Source of the DNA: Rhodoferax potami
Lineage (GTDB): Bacteria; Pseudomonadota; Gammaproteobacteria; Burkholderiales; Burkholderiaceae_C
Length of the DNA stretch: 64,000 nt
Assembly (NCBI RefSeq): GCF_032193805.1
Contig: NZ_JAVBIK010000001.1
Span: forward strand, 2,625,001-2,689,000
Direction: 5' to 3'
In this document: positions 62,797-64,000 of the stretch, piece by piece
Layout of the letters: each line of letters begins with the position of its first letter
Numbering within the stretch: position 1 is the first letter of the stretch
Notes under the pieces: model-generated
What the model was told of the DNA's origin: nothing
Database searches by the model: none
The model's input: only the letters and a program-made list of their open reading frames with translations
Translations under genes and position numbers: made by a program

Positions 62797-63324
62797 TTGA
62801 GCATTAGTCTTGTCGGTCTTCCCGGCTCTGGGAAGACCACTGTCGGGCGGCAACTGGCGCGACGTCTGCGCCTTCCTTTCGTTGACTCAGACCACGCCAT
62901 TGAGAGCCGTATCGGTTGCTCTATCCGTGAATTCTTCGATCGTGAAGGGGAGGAGCGCTTCCGCGATATCGAAGAGGATGTCCTGGATGAGCTGTCAAAA
63001 AATGCAAACTCCGTCTTGTCGACCGGTGGCGGTGCTGTGTTGCGCGCTAACAATCGTGGCAATTTGCATGCGCGTGGCAAGGTCGTGTATCTGAAGTCCA
63101 CCCCAGAGGAGTTGTTTCGGCGGCTGCGCCACGACGTGAGCAGGCCTTTGTTGCAAGTGTCTGATCCTCTGGCGCGCATGCGCGAGTTGTTTGCGATTCG
63201 TGATCCTTTGTACCGAGAAACGGCCCATTTCGTCTTAGAGACCGGTCGCCCCTCGGTAGCAACCTTGGTCAATATGATCGTCATGCAGTTAGAGCTCTCT
63301 GGCGCCATTCCCTCGGTCGACTAA
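62797..63324 (+). CDS. aroK: Shikimate kinase
   Basis: Phosphorylates shikimate in chorismate synthesis. The 175-residue protein has Walker A GLPGSGKTTVG, the substrate part DSDHAIESRIGCSIREFFD and the central GTGGGA-like STGGGAVLR, and the lid RPLLQ. It has a TTG start at 62797 and follows pilQ by 26 bases, in the typical pilQ-aroK-aroB order. Confidence 0.95.
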   Translation: MSISLVGLPGSGKTTVGRQLARRLRLPFVDSDHAIESRIGCSIREFFDREGEERFRDIEEDVLDELSKNANSVLSTGGGAVLRANNRGNLHARGKVVYLKSTPEELFRRLRHDVSRPLLQVSDPLARMRELFAIRDPLYRETAHFVLETGRPSVATLVNMIVMQLELSGAIPSVD

Positions 63325-63370
63325 GCCGGTCTTTGTGCCCCATCACGGGTAGGCCCTAAACTATCGGGCT

Positions 63371-64000
63371 ATGACTACGCAAGTGCTTCACACGGTTCAC
63401 ATTTCGCTTGAAGAGCGAAGCTACCCCATTCATATCGGCCACGATCTTTTGGCCGGTGAGTCCGTCTTCTCCGGCTTACCCAGTGCGCACACGGCACTGA
63501 TTGTGAGTAACACGACGGTAGCGCCGTTGTATGTTGCCAAATTAAAGGCCGGGCTAGCACCGCATTACGCACGTGTTTTGACCTTGGAGCTCCCCGATGG
63601 TGAGGCCCATAAGCACTGGGAAACGTTGAATCTAATTTTCGACGTTCTGCTGGCGAACACAGCCGACCGAAAGACGACGCTGTTTGCATTGGGGGGCGGT
63701 GTGGTGGGAGACATGACGGGGTTCGCAGCAGCAAGTTATATGCGTGGTGTGCCCTTCGTGCAGGTGCCTACAACTTTGCTTGCTCAGGTGGATTCATCGG
63801 TGGGTGGCAAAACGGGCATCAACCATCCACTCGGCAAAAACATGGTGGGTGCTTTTTATCAGCCACAGATGGTGCTGTGTGACCTAGCGACCTTGGGCAC
63901 ATTGCCCCCTCGTGAGGTGAGCGCCGGTCTGGCCGAGGTCATCAAATACGGGCCCATCGCCGACATGGAGTTTTTCGATTGGATCGAAGCCAACATCGAG
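63371..64000 (+). CDS. aroB: 3-Dehydroquinate synthase, N-terminal part
   Basis: Cyclises DAHP to 3-dehydroquinate, the second step of aromatic amino-acid synthesis. It begins with ATG 63371 ([20 protein letters not shown]) and runs off the right end after 210 codons. Typical are [17 protein letters not shown] (NAD site), [33 protein letters not shown] and AEVIKYGPI with the metal ligand Glu. It is 46 bases after aroK and probably cotranscribed with it. Confidence 0.95.
   Translation, partial: MTTQVLHTVHISLEERSYPIHIGHDLLAGESVFSGLPSAHTALIVSNTTVAPLYVAKLKAGLAPHYARVLTLELPDGEAHKHWETLNLIFDVLLANTADRKTTLFALGGGVVGDMTGFAAASYMRGVPFVQVPTTLLAQVDSSVGGKTGINHPLGKNMVGAFYQPQMVLCDLATLGTLPPREVSAGLAEVIKYGPIADMEFFDWIEANIE

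Noticed and set aside
1..64000. CRISPR array, rRNA or tRNA genes, prophage
   Set aside because: No regularly spaced repeats, no tRNA cloverleaf or rRNA motifs, and no phage structural genes were seen on either strand. A tRNA and covariance search would confirm.

Overview
The window looks like a chromosomal segment of a betaproteobacterium of the order Burkholderiales, most probably Comamonadaceae close to Rhodoferax. This rests on high-GC coding, PEP-CTERM proteins, System II cytochrome c maturation (ResB/CcsA), the metK - lpxL - lpxL and lysA - lptM - cyaY - PBP1A - pilMNOPQ - aroK - aroB gene orders, and short 'GATAGCTG...GCGC' repeats that I recall from such genomes. No rRNA, tRNA, CRISPR array or intact mobile element was seen.

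Layout. 1-2.9 kb: the 3' end of dnaE2 (imuC) and a graveyard of IS91-, IS3- and ISNCY-type transposase remnants around a PEP-CTERM gene; one remnant is fused in frame to a second copy of the dnaE2 3' end. 3-7 kb: a universal stress protein, an alpha/beta hydrolase whose signal peptide is out of frame, an outer-membrane protein and two convergent PEP-CTERM genes. 7-11.6 kb: a CheX-like and a CheY-like protein, an orphan galactitol-type PTS IIC permease, a decayed histidine kinase and an MFS transporter. 11.8-14.1 kb: an A/T-richer gene for a large, apparently membrane-anchored coiled-coil protein with a PIN-like region, which is the best candidate for something undescribed. 14.2-21.6 kb: a six-gene D-xylose operon (xylF-xylH-xylG-ROK regulator-xylB-xylA) with a candidate operator and an attenuator-like hairpin.

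21.7-32.8 kb: a VCBS/UnbV protein coupled to a vanadium-haloperoxidase-like enzyme, a hemerythrin, a DUF748/AsmA-like giant, a fasciclin, a pirin and a sialidase-like/membrane protein pair. 33-34.8 kb: a dctA-type symporter broken by a one-base deletion, a 49-residue membrane protein and a cluster of strong hairpins. 34.8-39.9 kb: a TetR regulator, a complete TRAP transporter and AroQ/AroE-like enzymes, which together suggest uptake and use of quinate- or shikimate-like compounds. 39.9-43.5 kb: a glycosyltransferase cluster (GT39, GtrA, GT9).

43.5-64 kb is core genome: metK, two LpxL-type acyltransferases, engB, cytochrome c4, resB/ccsA, msrP/msrQ, lysA, lptM, cyaY, PBP1A, the type IV pilus operon pilMNOPQ, aroK and the first part of aroB. 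Three protein-coding genes (3443, 32985, 42278) carry apparent single-base frameshifts, so either recent decay or consensus errors should be considered.
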